From positions 1 through 6,044 of the forward strand of contig CAUJIL010000291.1 of assembly GCA_963204845.1 (NCBI GenBank): a DNA stretch of 6,044 bases, written 5' to 3'. Both the position numbers and the translations under genes were made by a program. The DNA comes from Pseudomonadota bacterium. Lineage in GTDB: Bacteria > Pseudomonadota > Gammaproteobacteria > Pseudomonadales > UBA5518. Below, piece after piece: positions 5,836-6,044 of this stretch. Within the stretch, counting starts at the first letter, position 1. Each line of letters begins with the position of its first letter. The notes beneath the pieces were generated by a model. It saw only the letters and a list, made by a program, of their open reading frames with translations, was not told the origin of the DNA and searched no databases.

Positions 5836-5880
5836 GTCTTTCCCCACGCATCTCTCTCGGACCGGGTCCCTTTCGCCCTC

Positions 5881-6044
5881 ATGCAGGCTTCCATCGGCAA
5901 CTCGACAGTGAGCGCCCGCGCTGCGCTGACGGCGCTCGTGGCGGAGTTGCGGGGAGAAGGGCAGGGCAGCTCGGCCCGCGGCCAGGCAGATGCCTTGATG
6001 CTGCCGGTGCTGCTGCTGCTCTACGTGGCGGCGATGACCATGTT
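5881..6044 (+). CDS. Unidentified protein, N-terminal part, probably membrane
   Basis: An open frame from the ATG at 5881 that runs off the window; 54 residues are visible. The codons have strongly GC-rich third positions, like the other genes here, whereas the codons upstream of 5881 in the same frame do not, which supports both the frame and the approximate start. The first 39 residues are polar to mildly amphipathic. From about residue 40 a hydrophobic run, LMLPVLLLLYVAAMTM, begins, consistent with a first transmembrane helix after a cytoplasmic N-tail. There is no good Shine-Dalgarno before the ATG; a start inside the frame (GTG 5908, TTG 5947 or ATG 5998) is possible. The family cannot be identified. 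Multi-pass proteins of polysaccharide assembly or transport would fit, but that is a guess. Confidence 0.6.
   Translation, partial: MQASIGNSTVSARAALTALVAELRGEGQGSSARGQADALMLPVLLLLYVAAMTM

Larger units (their letters stand above)
5416..5880. other. Non-coding interval between glnA and the 3' partial gene
   Basis: No reading frame here looks real. The short frames crossing it are produced by repeat hairpins or lack ribosome binding sites. It holds, in order, the glnA terminator, an inverted REP-like pair, two more hairpins, and a tract with repeated TGTCA motifs and small stem-loops leading to the gene at 5881. From about 5711 to 5775 it is distinctly richer in A and T than the neighbouring genes. 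Confidence 0.75.

Noticed and set aside
5663..5851. A 62-codon minus-strand frame over the leader of the last gene
   Set aside because: It has no properly spaced ribosome binding site and no recognisable protein features, and it runs through hairpins.

Overview
The window is GC-rich, densely coding bacterial chromosome, most probably from a gammaproteobacterium. Three things point that way: the TypA/BipA and GlnA proteins closely resemble their E. coli counterparts as I remember them; glnA carries an NtrC/sigma-54-type control region; and typA and glnA are divergent neighbours, as in E. coli. The species cannot be named from the sequence alone.

Layout from left to right. A plus-strand class I SAM-dependent methyltransferase (167-787) has a C-terminal half resembling the METTL7/TMT1 family. 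It converges tail to tail, with 9 bp between stop codons, on a minus-strand APH-like small-molecule kinase (797-1762). The kinase lies 51 bp downstream of typA (1814-3640, minus), so the two may be cotranscribed. A 368-bp divergent control region (3641-4008) follows. It holds a TATAAT -10 box for typA, an exact-consensus sigma-54 promoter for glnA, a perfect NtrC-type dyad and several additional GGTGCA half-sites. glnA (4009-5415, plus) is a type I-beta glutamine synthetase with its adenylylation tyrosine, and it ends at a strong intrinsic terminator.

The 465 bp from 5416 to 5880 contain no convincing gene. They hold the glnA terminator, an inverted pair of REP-like hairpin repeats, two further hairpins, and an A-rich tract with repeated TGTCA motifs and small stem-loops. 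The last looks like a promoter or leader for the final gene. That gene starts near 5881 and is cut by the window edge; only 54 residues are visible, ending in the beginning of a hydrophobic segment.

Functionally the core is nitrogen assimilation (GlnA under predicted NtrC/RpoN control and adenylylation) next to a ribosome-associated stress GTPase (TypA). I see no phage, CRISPR, toxin-antitoxin or transposase genes and no clearly new multigene system. The less ordinary parts are the glnA control region, the REP pair, the unexplained leader at 5700-5880, and the two enzymes of unknown substrate at the left.
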